Below are positions 43,476 to 52,352 of a DNA stretch of 64,000 bases, one piece after another. Numbering within the stretch: the first letter of the stretch is position 1; each line of letters begins with the position of its first letter. Origin of the DNA: Sphaerochaeta globosa str. Buddy (lineage in GTDB: Bacteria; Spirochaetota; Spirochaetia; Sphaerochaetales; Sphaerochaetaceae); contig NC_015152.1 in the NCBI RefSeq assembly GCF_000190435.1, positions 2,610,458 to 2,674,457 on the forward strand, written 5' to 3'. The notes under the pieces are model-generated. The model was not told the origin of the DNA, did not search any database, and was given only the letters and a program-made list of their open reading frames with translations. The position numbers and the translations under genes are program-made.

Positions 43476-44495
43476 TTAATACCCACGCGGCTCTATGAGC
43501 GAAAGGTTATCGGTTTCATAGAACACTTCTTCATGTACATATTGTAGTCGTGGAATTGTTTCTCCAGCAGCCAAGCGCTGAGCCAGCTTGATAATTTCAG
43601 GACCGGTTTTAGGGTTGCACTCGATGACACAGTTCACCTTTCCTTCACGCAGCGCATCGATGGCTTCCTGCTGTGCATCAATAGTGATGATGACGATGTC
43701 TTTTCCAGGACGAAGCCCTCGCTCTTCCATTGCTTCGATCGCCCCAAGGGTCATTCCATCGTTGTGCGAAAAAATAACGTCGATATCATCATACATCTCG
43801 AGAAATTCCACAGCGAGTTCGTATCCCTTTGAGCGGAGAAAATCACCTGATTTACTGTATATGATTTGAAACTCCGGATACGACTTTAGCACTTCCCTGA
43901 AACCTTCCGCTCTTCCGTTTGCTACGGAAGAACCTTCTGTTCCGAATAACTCTACAATCGTAATGGGTTCTTTGGTTTGGCCGAAACTCTCCCGCTTGGC
44001 TGCAAATTTTTCCAATACAAATTGCCCGGCAGTCCGGCCTTCCTTCAGGCTGTCGGTACCTATGAATCCTGCATATAAGGATTGATCTTCAACAGCAATC
44101 TTGCGGTCGGTGACCAGAACAGGAATACCGGCATCCCGGGCTTCCTGCAGTACATTATCCCAGCCATCGGTGACAATCGGTATAAACACTATCACATCAA
44201 CTTGATACGCGATAAAGGAACGTAATGCTTTTATCTGATTCTCCTGTTTCTGTTCAGCATTGGCATACACCAACTGCACGCCCTTTTCAGCTGCGGCATC
44301 CTGAACTGAGCGGGTGTTGCAAGTTCTCCAGGCGCTTTCAGCACCAATCTGCGAAAAACCTACGATAATCCCATGGTCTTCTTCAAATTGGGAGACCTTC
44401 TTTTTCTGAGCGCCGCATCCGACTAGACAACAGATGATTATAACAATCATGACAATACGGAATCGCTTACTGATTTGCCTTGTATGATGAATCAT
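43476..44495 (-). CDS. YtfQ-like sugar-binding lipoprotein, sensory component
   Basis: A 339-residue periplasmic binding lipoprotein. ATG 44495 follows AAAGGAT by 7 nt. The signal ends in the lipobox CCLVGC, with mature start CGAQKKKVS, so it is membrane-anchored, unlike the soluble transporter binder at 35609. YtfQ-like regions: GFSQIGAESAWRTCNTRSVQ (about 46-65), VDVIVFIPIVTDGWDNVLQE (about 100-119), GFIGTDSLKEGRTAGQFVLE and CVIECNPKTGPEIIKLAQRL (about 288-307), close to the CNPLLAPQ region of YtfQ. There is no hairpin after its stop, and it abuts the kinase gene. It probably presents bound sugar to the kinase. Confidence 0.9.
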   Translation of the reverse strand: MIHHTRQISKRFRIVMIVIIICCLVGCGAQKKKVSQFEEDHGIIVGFSQIGAESAWRTCNTRSVQDAAAEKGVQLVYANAEQKQENQIKALRSFIAYQVDVIVFIPIVTDGWDNVLQEARDAGIPVLVTDRKIAVEDQSLYAGFIGTDSLKEGRTAGQFVLEKFAAKRESFGQTKEPITIVELFGTEGSSVANGRAEGFREVLKSYPEFQIIYSKSGDFLRSKGYELAVEFLEMYDDIDVIFSHNDGMTLGAIEAMEERGLRPGKDIVIITIDAQQEAIDALREGKVNCVIECNPKTGPEIIKLAQRLAAGETIPRLQYVHEEVFYETDNLSLIEPRGY

Positions 44496-44701
44496 TGACA
44501 GGATCCTTTTGAGTGCATATGAACTGATTATACATTCACTGCACAAGCATTAACAAGGAAAACTAGAGGATGTCAGCCTTCTGGCGCATAGTTTTGGATT
44601 TGCATCAAAATTATTTCGTATCATTCAAGAAACCTCTGGTCAAGCAACTGATACAATCACTCAACGATGCATGAATTCTGGGTTTTACGGAAAAGAGTCG
44701 C

Positions 44702-45838
44702 TTAGGTACGACCAAGAGGCTCCCACGCTATCCGGGGAACCTTTTTCTTCATCTTCTTTTCTATCACCTTGAAATGGGCTTCTTCTGAAGGACTTACAAG
44801 CGTAATGGCTTCACCAAACCTTTCTGCACGGCCCGTTCTCCCAATTCTGTGAATGAAATTGATAGGGGAACGAGGCAACTCATAGTTAATGACGAAGGGA
44901 AGGAACTCAATGTCAATTCCTCGGGACAGCAGATCGGTGGTAACCAATACCCTGAGGTATCCCAGCTTAAAATCCCGCAGCAGTTCTGTCCGCGCTCCCT
45001 GAGTCTTCTTACTATGAATTGATCTGGCCTCAATACCGTTTTTTTGCAGCTTCTCAACAACCCGATCAGCTCTTGCTACAGAAGAAGTAAAGACCAATAC
45101 TTGTTGCATATCCTGACTCTTGATAAGGTACCGTAAAAGCGGTCCCTTTTGTTCTTCTGGAATAAAATATGCACTCTGATGGATATAATCCAACGCATCT
45201 GACTCCTCTTCGATTTTTATCACCAAGGGATCATGCAAAAGAACTTTTTCCAATGATTGAATCTGATCATTCAACGTTGCCGAAAAAAGCAAATTTTGGC
45301 GTTTCTCAGGAAGTAACGCAAAAACTTGATCCATTTCCTTCTCAAAACCGACCGTTAACATCTTGTCTGCCTCATCGAGAACTACCATTTCCACTGATGA
45401 CAAATTAACAGCATGTAAAGAGACTAGTTCCAACAATCTGCCCGGGGTAGCAACGAGAATGCTTACATTATTCATTGCCATCATTTGAGGATTGATTGAT
45501 ACTCCGCCAAAGGCAGCAAGGGTCTTTATACGCAATCCTGATTCATGAATATACTGGGAAAACACGGAATGAACTTGCGCTGCCAGCTCTCTGGTGGGAA
45601 CCATTACCAATACCTGGATATGCCTGCTTTTCAGAACCACTTTTTTTTGAATATTCATGAGGATAGGCAATACATAGCTAAGAGTCTTGCCCGATCCCGT
45701 TTTGGCAATCCCAAGCACGTCTCTCTTGCTCAAGACTGCTGGAATTACTTCTGTTTGAATTGGATAAGGCGTTGTAATATTTTCTCGCTGTAAAACAGCA
45801 CACAGAGATTCTGAAATTCCCAAAGAAGTAAATGGCAT
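44702..45838 (-). CDS. DEAD-box ATP-dependent RNA helicase (RhlE/RhlB-like core)
   Basis: A 378-residue helicase with every core motif: Q motif (PYPIQTEVIPAVLSKRDVLG), Walker A AKTGSGKT, PTRELAAQV, ATPGRLLEL, LDEADKML, FSATL, and in the second RecA domain VFTSSVARADRV, TTDLLSRGIDI and HRIGRTGRAERFG. It ends a few residues after motif VI, without the C-terminal RNA-binding tail of DbpA or CsdA, so it is a minimal DEAD protein. It likely unwinds RNA in ribosome assembly or mRNA turnover. It is transcribed alone. Confidence 0.93.
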   Translation of the reverse strand: MPFTSLGISESLCAVLQRENITTPYPIQTEVIPAVLSKRDVLGIAKTGSGKTLSYVLPILMNIQKKVVLKSRHIQVLVMVPTRELAAQVHSVFSQYIHESGLRIKTLAAFGGVSINPQMMAMNNVSILVATPGRLLELVSLHAVNLSSVEMVVLDEADKMLTVGFEKEMDQVFALLPEKRQNLLFSATLNDQIQSLEKVLLHDPLVIKIEEESDALDYIHQSAYFIPEEQKGPLLRYLIKSQDMQQVLVFTSSVARADRVVEKLQKNGIEARSIHSKKTQGARTELLRDFKLGYLRVLVTTDLLSRGIDIEFLPFVINYELPRSPINFIHRIGRTGRAERFGEAITLVSPSEEAHFKVIEKKMKKKVPRIAWEPLGRT

Positions 45839-45997
45839 ATGAGCTTGATCCTTTTATACTACTTGTATAGCTTTATTATTGATGGACGGTCTGTTGCGAA
45901 TCATATGCTATTGCCTCTTGAGAGTACAGGGGTGCTTTAGCCAGCGGTTGTTCTAACCACTTTTTACTTGTGCATTCCCCATACTCTGATGGCATGA

Positions 45998-46071
45998 GCG
46001 AAGAATCAAATCTCGACTATTCAGCAAAAAGTATGTAATTTTCGAAAGTTTTTTCTCTATCGAGATAGAAC
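45998..46071. repeat. 74-bp repeat, copy A
   Basis: Matches 62 of 74 bases with 51789-51862 in the same orientation (core atctcgactattcag). It lies outside the right-hand (downstream) end of the repeat-lipoprotein/barrel gene pair; copy B lies outside the upstream end. It contains the dyad tctatc-ga-gataga. Confidence 0.6.
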
Positions 46072-46283
46072 TAATATGCTATTTGGCTATAGAGACTTAC
46101 ATACCTATATGTTAATGGCTACGTAATACATACCGTGTATTGAATTGAGGCCGGCACACTAAGAGCACAAGACTTTAGGGTCAGGAACAATGAACACATA
46201 ACGTGGCTGGTCTCCCAATACTGCATAGTTGCAGTAATAACGAGCTGATTGGATTTTATTCTGAGCTATGTACCTTTTATATC

Positions 46284-46308
46284 AGCAGGGGGCATTTCGC
46301 CCCCTGCT
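46284..46308 (-). terminator. Hairpin downstream of repeat-lipoprotein gene
   Basis: agcagggggc and gccccctgct form a perfect 10-bp GC-rich stem with a 5-nt loop, 42 nt beyond the stop codon at 46350. T-richness beyond the stem is weak on both strands; it is the best terminator candidate for the two-gene unit. Confidence 0.65.
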
Positions 46309-46349
46309 TCCTTCGAACTAGTTAACCAGATACATGATTGAAAGGCTCA

Positions 46350-49300
46350 TCAGAAAGCCCGTACAGGCCTGACCCTATGCCCCATAGACCCACGATATAT
46401 ATAACCCTGATACCCATTGTCGAAGGATTGGTACATTGCATAACCAGAGTCGTATTCTGAGGAAGTCCAGTATTCATTGTAGGTATCGGATGAAAAATTC
46501 ACAAGATTACTAACCTTTAGGTTTAAGTACATCTGATTCAACTCGTCCTTCGATGGCAAGAACCAATCGCTGTATGTCACTCCGCCATTAGTGATAGTAT
46601 AGTCATCGGTAAGCTTAGCCGCATAGTCTGATGTTGTCGTGGTTCCCGAACTTTCAGTATAGGCTGCTGCTCCCATGCTACCCACAAGGCTAGCAGTGTT
46701 CGCCTTACCCGTTCCTATCGCCGTGCCCGTAGCACCCGTCCCTTGATTGTCCTCTATTGGGGTTGTCCGGTAATATCCGAAAACATGTCCATAATCGGAT
46801 CCGCCCAATACGATGTCCGAAGGAGCTACCTCAAGATATCGCCAACCTTCACTGTAGCTTTCCTTAGCATAGAAAATGTATCCGCCGGATGGGCCTAAGC
46901 CTCCAACTACGTAATTCGTGATCCACTTCGCATAGAGCGTGGTATCCGCTACGACCGCATCGCTGCCAAACGACCATGCATTGGTCAGGCTCGACTCCTT
47001 GTACCATCCACCAAAGGTATACCCGGTCCTTGTCGGGGCCGTCGGTGCAGTAATCGTTGCTCCGTATCGCACTCCCGTCAGATCGGACACTGCACTACCC
47101 TCGTTCTCGATGAAATTTACCGAGTATGTATTGCGGTCATAGTACAGCCTCAGCACAAGCGTACCATCGCCTGCCACCGTCCCGCTGTCCACTTTGGAGG
47201 TATTGCTGGTATTCTCGGTGAAACCCGTGTAGCTCTTCGCTTCGGCAGTGACCGGCTCGCCAGTTATCCCTGTCATGTTCTCGGTATCACTCAGGGTATA
47301 CGTGCTTCCGCTAAGGTCCTGCAGGTAATGCTCCACCTTGAATGCCGTATTGGTATTGGGAGTCCATTTTGCATACAGCGTGACAGCAGCATTTACAACA
47401 TAGGTGCTATTTACTGCATAATCGGTTCCCAATCCATCCGCCTGCGTGTTCCAATCGTTGAAGGCATAGCCGGTCCTCACCAGGTTTCCCGTATTCCCAT
47501 GAATAACAAGATCAATATCGTGAGTCTTGGTTATGCCAGTTCCAGGTACAAAGCCATCGGTTGCTCCATTCCCATCGTAGGTGACGGCATAGGTGTTGGC
47601 TATCCATTTCGCATAAACGGTAATGTTTCCATTCACCGGTGTGGTAGCTGTGAACTCGGTTCCGTTTCCGCTTGTTGCCGTCCACCATCCACCGAAAGTG
47701 TAACCCGTCCTCTGGGGAGGTGTCGGTAGTAAGCCGACCGTGTCGATTCCCGAAGTGTAGATTACAGTCTTTGCAGGAGGATCGGCTGCTGTCGTCGCAC
47801 CCTGGCTATCATACGTCACCAGAGAGGTCCATTTCGCATACAGTGTAGTCTCGGCAGTCTTGTCCCAACTGCGCATACTTGCCATCGCATCGGTATAGTA
47901 TTGGTTTCCACCACCACCTTCTCTATCGTAGTATCCACCAAATGTGAAACCGGCCCTTGTGGGAGCCATTGCCCCTGGCATCGCTGCATCATAGGTTGCA
48001 CTCACTGAAACTGTTCCACCGGTGCCCTCCTGCTTGTCAAAGATTGCCAAATTGCTGTTGGCCATCCATTTAGCATGCAGCGTGACTGCTGCATTTACAG
48101 CATAGGTGCTATTTGCTGCATAATCGGTTCCCGATCCATCCGACAGGGTGTTCCAACCACTGAAGGCATAGCCGGTCCTCACCAGGTTTCCCGTGTTCCC
48201 ATGAATGAAAAGCTCAATATCGTGAGTCTTGGTTATGCCAGTTCCAGGTACAGAGCCATCGGTTGCTCCATTCCCATCGTAGGTGACGGCATAGGTGTTG
48301 GCTATCCATTTCGCATAAACGGTAATGTTTCCATTCACCGGTGTGGTAGCTGTGAACTCGGTTCCGTTTCCGCTTGTTGCCGTCCACCATCCACCGAAAG
48401 TGTAACCCGTCCTCTGGGGAGGTGTCGGTAGTAAGCCGACCGTGTCGATTCCCGAAGTGTAGATTACAGTTTTAGCAGTAGGATCGGCTGCTGTCGTCGC
48501 ACCCTGGCTATCATACGTCACCAGAGAGGTCCACTTCACATACAGAGTAAGGGCACTGGTTACCGCATCGCTACCAAACGTCCAAGTTGTGGCTAGGCTC
48601 GACTCCTTGTACCATCCGCCAAAGGTATACCCGGTCCTTGTCGGGGCCGTCGGTGCAGTAATCGTTGCTCCGTATCGCACTCCCGTCAGATCGGTCACTG
48701 CACTACCCTCGTTCTCGATGAAATTTACCGAGTATGTATTGCGGTCATAGTACAGCCTCAGCACAAGCGTACCATCGCCTGCCACCGTCCCGCTGTCCAC
48801 TTTGGAGGTATTGCTGGTATTCTCGGTGAAACCCGTGTAGCTCTTCGCTTCGGCAGTGACCGGCTCGCCAGTTATCCCTGTCATGTTCTCGGTATCACTC
48901 AGGGTATACGTGCTTCCGCTAAGGTCCTGCAGGTAATGCTCCACCTTGTATGCCGTATTGCTGTGGGGATTCCACTTCGCATACAGCGTGACAGCAGCAT
49001 TTACAACATAGGTGCTATTTACTGCATAATCAGTTCCAGAACCACCCGACAGGGTGTTCCAACCACTGAAGGCATAGCCGGTCCTCACCAGGTTTCCCGT
49101 ATTCCCATGAATAACAAGATCAATATCGTGAGTCTTGGTTATGCCAGTTCCAGGTACAGAGCCATCGGTTGCACCATTCCCATCGTAGGTGACGGCATAG
49201 GTGTTGGCTATCCATTTCGCATAAACGGTAATGTTTCCATTCACCGGTGTGATAGCTGTGAACTCGGTTCCGTTTCCGCTTGTTGCCGTCCACCATCCAC

Positions 49301-50684
49301 CGAAAGTGTAACCCGTCCTCTGGGGAGGTGTCGGTAGTAAGCCGACCGTGTCGATTCCCGAAGTGTAGATTACAGTTTTAGCAGTAGGATCGGCTGCTGT
49401 CGTCGCACCCTGGCTATCATACGTCACCAGAGAGGTCCATTTCGCATACAGTGTAGTCTCGGCAGTCTTGTCCCAACTGCGCATACTTGCCATCGCATCG
49501 GTATAGTATTGGTTTCCACCACCACCTTCTCTATCGTAGTATCCACCAAATGTGAAACCGGCCCTTGTGGGAGCCATTGCCCCTGGCATCGCTGCATCAT
49601 AGGTTGCACTCACTGAAACTGTTCCACCGGTACCTTCCTGCTTGTCAAAGATTGCCAAATTGCTGTTGGCCATCCATTTAGCATGCAGCGTCTTGGTCCC
49701 CGTGGAGCCCTGCGGGATGCTTGGTATTGCACTCCCTGCGAAGGTACTGTCGGCGAACCAGCCATCGAACGTATAGCCGGTCCTCGTGGGAGCAGCTAGT
49801 ATGATATCAGTGGCCTCAATCGTGTAGGTGGAGGGATTGGACGCGTTGTTGGTCCCGCTGTTTAAAGCATACGTGATGTCGTAGCTGAGCGGATTCCACT
49901 TCGCGTACAGCGTCTTGGACCCCGTGGACCCTTGCAGGATGCTTGGTACTGCACTCCCTGCGAAGGTACTGTCGGCGAACCAGCCACCGAATGAATAGCC
50001 GGTTCTCGTGGGAGCAGCTAGTATGATATCAGTAGTTTCAATCGTATAGGTGGAGGGATTGGACGCGTTGTTGGTCCCGCTATTCAAAGCGTAGGTAATG
50101 TCGTAACGGAGGGGGGTCCACTTTGCATGCAGCGTGTGATTCGTCGTCGTGGACACTGTCGTCGTCTCATCAACTTCAGTTCCCGTACCATTGAGGCCGG
50201 TATACCATCCGTCGAATGCATACCCGATCCTGCTGGCAGTCGGCAACGTACCATAGGTGTCTGCATACACGACATCCTTACCCGGTAGCGAAGCAGTACC
50301 GCTTGCAGCATCGAATGTGACCGCATACTGATAGACCATGTTGATCGTCGCAGGTATGGCGGTCCCCGGCTTGGTGGTAACGGAAACTTCACCTTCACCT
50401 ATCAGCACGCCGTCGGCCCTTGCTTGTACACGCAGCGTCCAAGTTCCGCTTTGCAATTCAATAAGGGTCACATCGGTCGCCACTGAGCCGAGTGTCTTGC
50501 TGATCTGGTCTGAAGACCCTTCGCGGGTTGCATGGAGCGTGAATGCTGAATCCAAGGGAATGTTGTGGTCATTGATGGTAACCGTCAGTTCAATGCGGGC
50601 CATCGTATCGATCATGTCGCTGCATCCGATGAATAGAGAGAGCACCAAAACTGTGAATATCGTTAGAATCTTCCAAGTTTTCAT
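46350..50684 (-). CDS. Large surface lipoprotein with about 15 Listeria-Bacteroides-type repeats and a C-terminal DUF1566/Lcl-like domain
   Basis: A 1444-residue lipoprotein. The signal peptide ends in FIGC (Cys21). Residues 30-118 form a small beta domain. From about 119 to 1240 run some 15 units of 65-80 residues, most with the InlB-type pattern YxVTYDxNGA...P.RTGYTFGGWyt...YAKW; two (starting about 570 and 1105) are different and read KVEHYLQDLSGSTYTLSD. The C-terminal 200 residues have WFLPSKDELNQMYLNL, EYWTSSEYDS and a final GHRVRPVRAF, the DUF1566 (Fib_succ_major/Lcl) pattern. Residues 331-695 and 867-1231 are near-identical copies. A cell-surface adhesin or carbohydrate-binding protein is likely. 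A probable barrel protein is encoded 10 nt upstream. Confidence 0.88.
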   Translation of the reverse strand: MKTWKILTIFTVLVLSLFIGCSDMIDTMARIELTVTINDHNIPLDSAFTLHATREGSSDQISKTLGSVATDVTLIELQSGTWTLRVQARADGVLIGEGEVSVTTKPGTAIPATINMVYQYAVTFDAASGTASLPGKDVVYADTYGTLPTASRIGYAFDGWYTGLNGTGTEVDETTTVSTTTNHTLHAKWTPLRYDITYALNSGTNNASNPSTYTIETTDIILAAPTRTGYSFGGWFADSTFAGSAVPSILQGSTGSKTLYAKWNPLSYDITYALNSGTNNASNPSTYTIEATDIILAAPTRTGYTFDGWFADSTFAGSAIPSIPQGSTGTKTLHAKWMANSNLAIFDKQEGTGGTVSVSATYDAAMPGAMAPTRAGFTFGGYYDREGGGGNQYYTDAMASMRSWDKTAETTLYAKWTSLVTYDSQGATTAADPTAKTVIYTSGIDTVGLLPTPPQRTGYTFGGWWTATSGNGTEFTAITPVNGNITVYAKWIANTYAVTYDGNGATDGSVPGTGITKTHDIDLVIHGNTGNLVRTGYAFSGWNTLSGGSGTDYAVNSTYVVNAAVTLYAKWNPHSNTAYKVEHYLQDLSGSTYTLSDTENMTGITGEPVTAEAKSYTGFTENTSNTSKVDSGTVAGDGTLVLRLYYDRNTYSVNFIENEGSAVTDLTGVRYGATITAPTAPTRTGYTFGGWYKESSLATTWTFGSDAVTSALTLYVKWTSLVTYDSQGATTAADPTAKTVIYTSGIDTVGLLPTPPQRTGYTFGGWWTATSGNGTEFTATTPVNGNITVYAKWIANTYAVTYDGNGATDGSVPGTGITKTHDIELFIHGNTGNLVRTGYAFSGWNTLSDGSGTDYAANSTYAVNAAVTLHAKWMANSNLAIFDKQEGTGGTVSVSATYDAAMPGAMAPTRAGFTFGGYYDREGGGGNQYYTDAMASMRSWDKTAETTLYAKWTSLVTYDSQGATTAADPPAKTVIYTSGIDTVGLLPTPPQRTGYTFGGWWTATSGNGTEFTATTPVNGNITVYAKWIANTYAVTYDGNGATDGFVPGTGITKTHDIDLVIHGNTGNLVRTGYAFNDWNTQADGLGTDYAVNSTYVVNAAVTLYAKWTPNTNTAFKVEHYLQDLSGSTYTLSDTENMTGITGEPVTAEAKSYTGFTENTSNTSKVDSGTVAGDGTLVLRLYYDRNTYSVNFIENEGSAVSDLTGVRYGATITAPTAPTRTGYTFGGWYKESSLTNAWSFGSDAVVADTTLYAKWITNYVVGGLGPSGGYIFYAKESYSEGWRYLEVAPSDIVLGGSDYGHVFGYYRTTPIEDNQGTGATGTAIGTGKANTASLVGSMGAAAYTESSGTTTTSDYAAKLTDDYTITNGGVTYSDWFLPSKDELNQMYLNLKVSNLVNFSSDTYNEYWTSSEYDSGYAMYQSFDNGYQGYIYRGSMGHRVRPVRAF
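46990..48083. repeat. Internal 1.1-kb direct repeat, copy 1
   Basis: Near-identical to 48598-49691 with an exact offset of 1608 bp; it encodes residues 867-1231 of the repeat lipoprotein. Between the copies lies a further partial copy of two repeat units (about 48084-48530). Confidence 0.85.
48598..49691. repeat. Internal 1.1-kb direct repeat, copy 2
   Basis: Encodes residues 331-695 of the lipoprotein. Identity with copy 1 includes long stretches of unbroken DNA match, so the duplication is recent compared with divergence among the individual repeat units. Confidence 0.85.
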
Positions 50685-50694
50685 AGTTTCACCT

Positions 50695-51519
50695 CTACCA
50701 TCCGAACTTCAGTCCGGCCGTGATTCCATACAGAAATCCGACGTTGTTCGACTCAAAGAAAGCTGCAACCTCAGGCTTAACGACCATACTCATCCCGTTG
50801 TTCAGCATAAAATCAAAGCCCAGCGAGCCCCGTACCTGCTGGTCGAAATACCATTGTCTTTCGACATTCCCGTCATGATCGAGATCAGTATTGCCCGTAT
50901 GAGCCAAGACGCCGTACGTAAAAGAGGGAACAAGGCTCAGCCTTTTGGTCACCGCAATCTTGTAACCCAGCCCGAAACGGCCATTGAGGATCAAAAACTG
51001 ATCCATGAAGACATTGTTTGAATCAGCTCCACTGGCTGAAAAGTCAGCGATGAACACCGCATTCTGGAGAAAAGGTGTTTCCTGCATGAATTCGACTCCA
51101 GCACCATAACTTGTTTCATACAGATGTACGATGGGACTGGCCGTCCTCATTGCAACTGCATAGGCAGTGATGCTCCGCTGAAGTTCTGATGTTTTATGGG
51201 AAGCGAGTCTCCACACATCCGTTGCAGCGTCGTAGTGGTATGCATACGTTTCACTCCACGATACGCTGTCTTCCGATTGTTGGATGAACAGCTTGTCCTG
51301 CACATAATCAAAAGCCTCAAGAGACATGGTGGGCGCAGCACCTTCAAGCTCCTTCCAAAGGCTTTCTGACTCAGGACCTTGCTGGCACCGGAATGCCTGG
51401 ATGCGATCATCGGTGGATCGGACCTTTAAAGAGAGGAGGTTACTTGCAGCAAACAAGGCTGCACAAGACAGAAGAAGCAGGAAGATTGTGCAAACGGCTG
51501 TCCGTATTCTAAAAATCAT
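50695..51519 (-). CDS. Secreted protein, probable outer-membrane beta-barrel
   Basis: A 274-residue protein with signal peptide MIFRIRTAVCTIFLLLLSCA then ALFAASN. ATG 51519 follows AGAAGGA by 8 nt; ATG 51546 with AAGGGAC is a fair alternative. The C-terminal third alternates polar and hydrophobic residues (YKIAVTKRLSLVPSFTYGVL, then GSLGFDFMLNNGMSMVVKPE) and ends in AGLKFGW, an aromatic C-terminal residue as in barrel proteins. The family is unknown. It precedes the repeat-lipoprotein gene by 10 nt in one transcription unit and may anchor or export it (inference). Confidence 0.65.
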   Translation of the reverse strand: MIFRIRTAVCTIFLLLLSCAALFAASNLLSLKVRSTDDRIQAFRCQQGPESESLWKELEGAAPTMSLEAFDYVQDKLFIQQSEDSVSWSETYAYHYDAATDVWRLASHKTSELQRSITAYAVAMRTASPIVHLYETSYGAGVEFMQETPFLQNAVFIADFSASGADSNNVFMDQFLILNGRFGLGYKIAVTKRLSLVPSFTYGVLAHTGNTDLDHDGNVERQWYFDQQVRGSLGFDFMLNNGMSMVVKPEVAAFFESNNVGFLYGITAGLKFGW

Positions 51520-51546
51520 GGCAAGAATCCTTCTTTTGAACGACAT

Positions 51547-52294
51547 CCATGTAGTCCCTTACCTGATGGGCTGAAGGATATACACAAGAGGTCGCATAGG
51601 CATAAATTTGGAATGTACTCTAGCAAGTTTCACGACCGGTGGATGCGTGAATACTTACTAGTTGAAGTTTTCTACTTAAAAATAATTGGATGTGTCAAAA
51701 CCCGCTCATAGGAGACAATGACATCGGGAAAACCACGGATGCGCTACAAAACGAGCAGCGTACGGCACTAGGCGGTCAGTAGTCATAAGCGATGAATCAT
51801 ATCTCGACTATTCAGAAAAAAGTATATAGTTATTGAAAGTTTGTTCTCTGCAGAGATAAAACACTTTGTATTTATTTAATACAGCGTTTCTGTACAGTGG
51901 ATTATCACAAGAAAGATGACGTTAGGGCAAAACGTACATCATCGTCATCATGCAGAAGATACTTTGGCTATTGTAAGCAAACAACAGAATTCCTCTTCTC
52001 ACTCCACCCCATCATTGCCCTAGCTATAGAAAACGATAAGAATACCATTGCATACTTGTCCAAACCGCCGTTTGGTTACAGAGTGAACGAAATTTGGGTA
52101 TGTTCTTCAGCAATATGGCTATGAGCACATACTTAGAGTGATTTGTGTTTGAGGAGATAATGAGTAATGGGATGTGAAAGCGGTATGGAACAAAAAGCTT
52201 TCGTTGTAACTATATAGCGTAACACCATCGTGTATGAATCAGAAATAGATTCGTTATAAAGTTGCTTCAAAGGTTACTAGATGCTCATAAAACA
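51547..52294. other. Intergenic stretch with repeat copy B
   Basis: About 750 bp between two divergent genes. It holds copy B of the 74-bp repeat (51789-51862). A 75-codon frame at 51897-52124 has a GTG start, no ribosome site and no family, and is not accepted as a gene. Nothing else is recognisable. Confidence 0.45.
51789..51862. repeat. 74-bp repeat, copy B
   Basis: 62 of 74 bases identical to 45998-46071, same orientation. It contains the perfect palindrome tctctgcagaga near its right end. It lies about 245 bp upstream of the barrel-protein gene. Confidence 0.6.
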
Positions 52295-52332
52295 TTGAAA
52301 ACCCGACCAAGACAGTGTTTAATATATAAACA
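52295..52332 (+). promoter_or_regulatory. Promoter and operator of the TetR-family gene
   Basis: -35 TTGAAA (52295-52300), 17-bp spacer, -10 TTTAAT (52318-52323). The dyad tgttta-N5-taaaca (52316-52332) overlaps the -10 box and ends 20 nt before the ATG, so the regulator probably represses itself. Confidence 0.6.
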
Positions 52333-52352
52333 TCGTTCAATAAGGAGCAACC

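Larger units (their letters stand above)
45839..46349. other. Intergenic stretch with repeat and terminator
   Basis: About 510 bp without a credible gene. It contains one copy of the 74-bp repeat (45998-46071) and, near its right end, a 10-bp GC-rich hairpin (46284-46308). The helicase promoter should lie at its left end. Confidence 0.5.

Noticed and set aside
46350-50684. CRISPR array or satellite in the repeat-rich region
   Set aside because: The repeats are coding units of 65-80 residues in one intact frame, without spacers; no CRISPR array was seen anywhere in the window.
45998-51862. Compensatory base changes in the dyads of the two 74-bp repeats
   Set aside because: Each copy has a dyad near the same place, but in different register, so conserved RNA structure is not supported.
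51897-52124. 75-codon + strand frame
   Set aside because: GTG start without ribosome site; composition not protein-like; no family.
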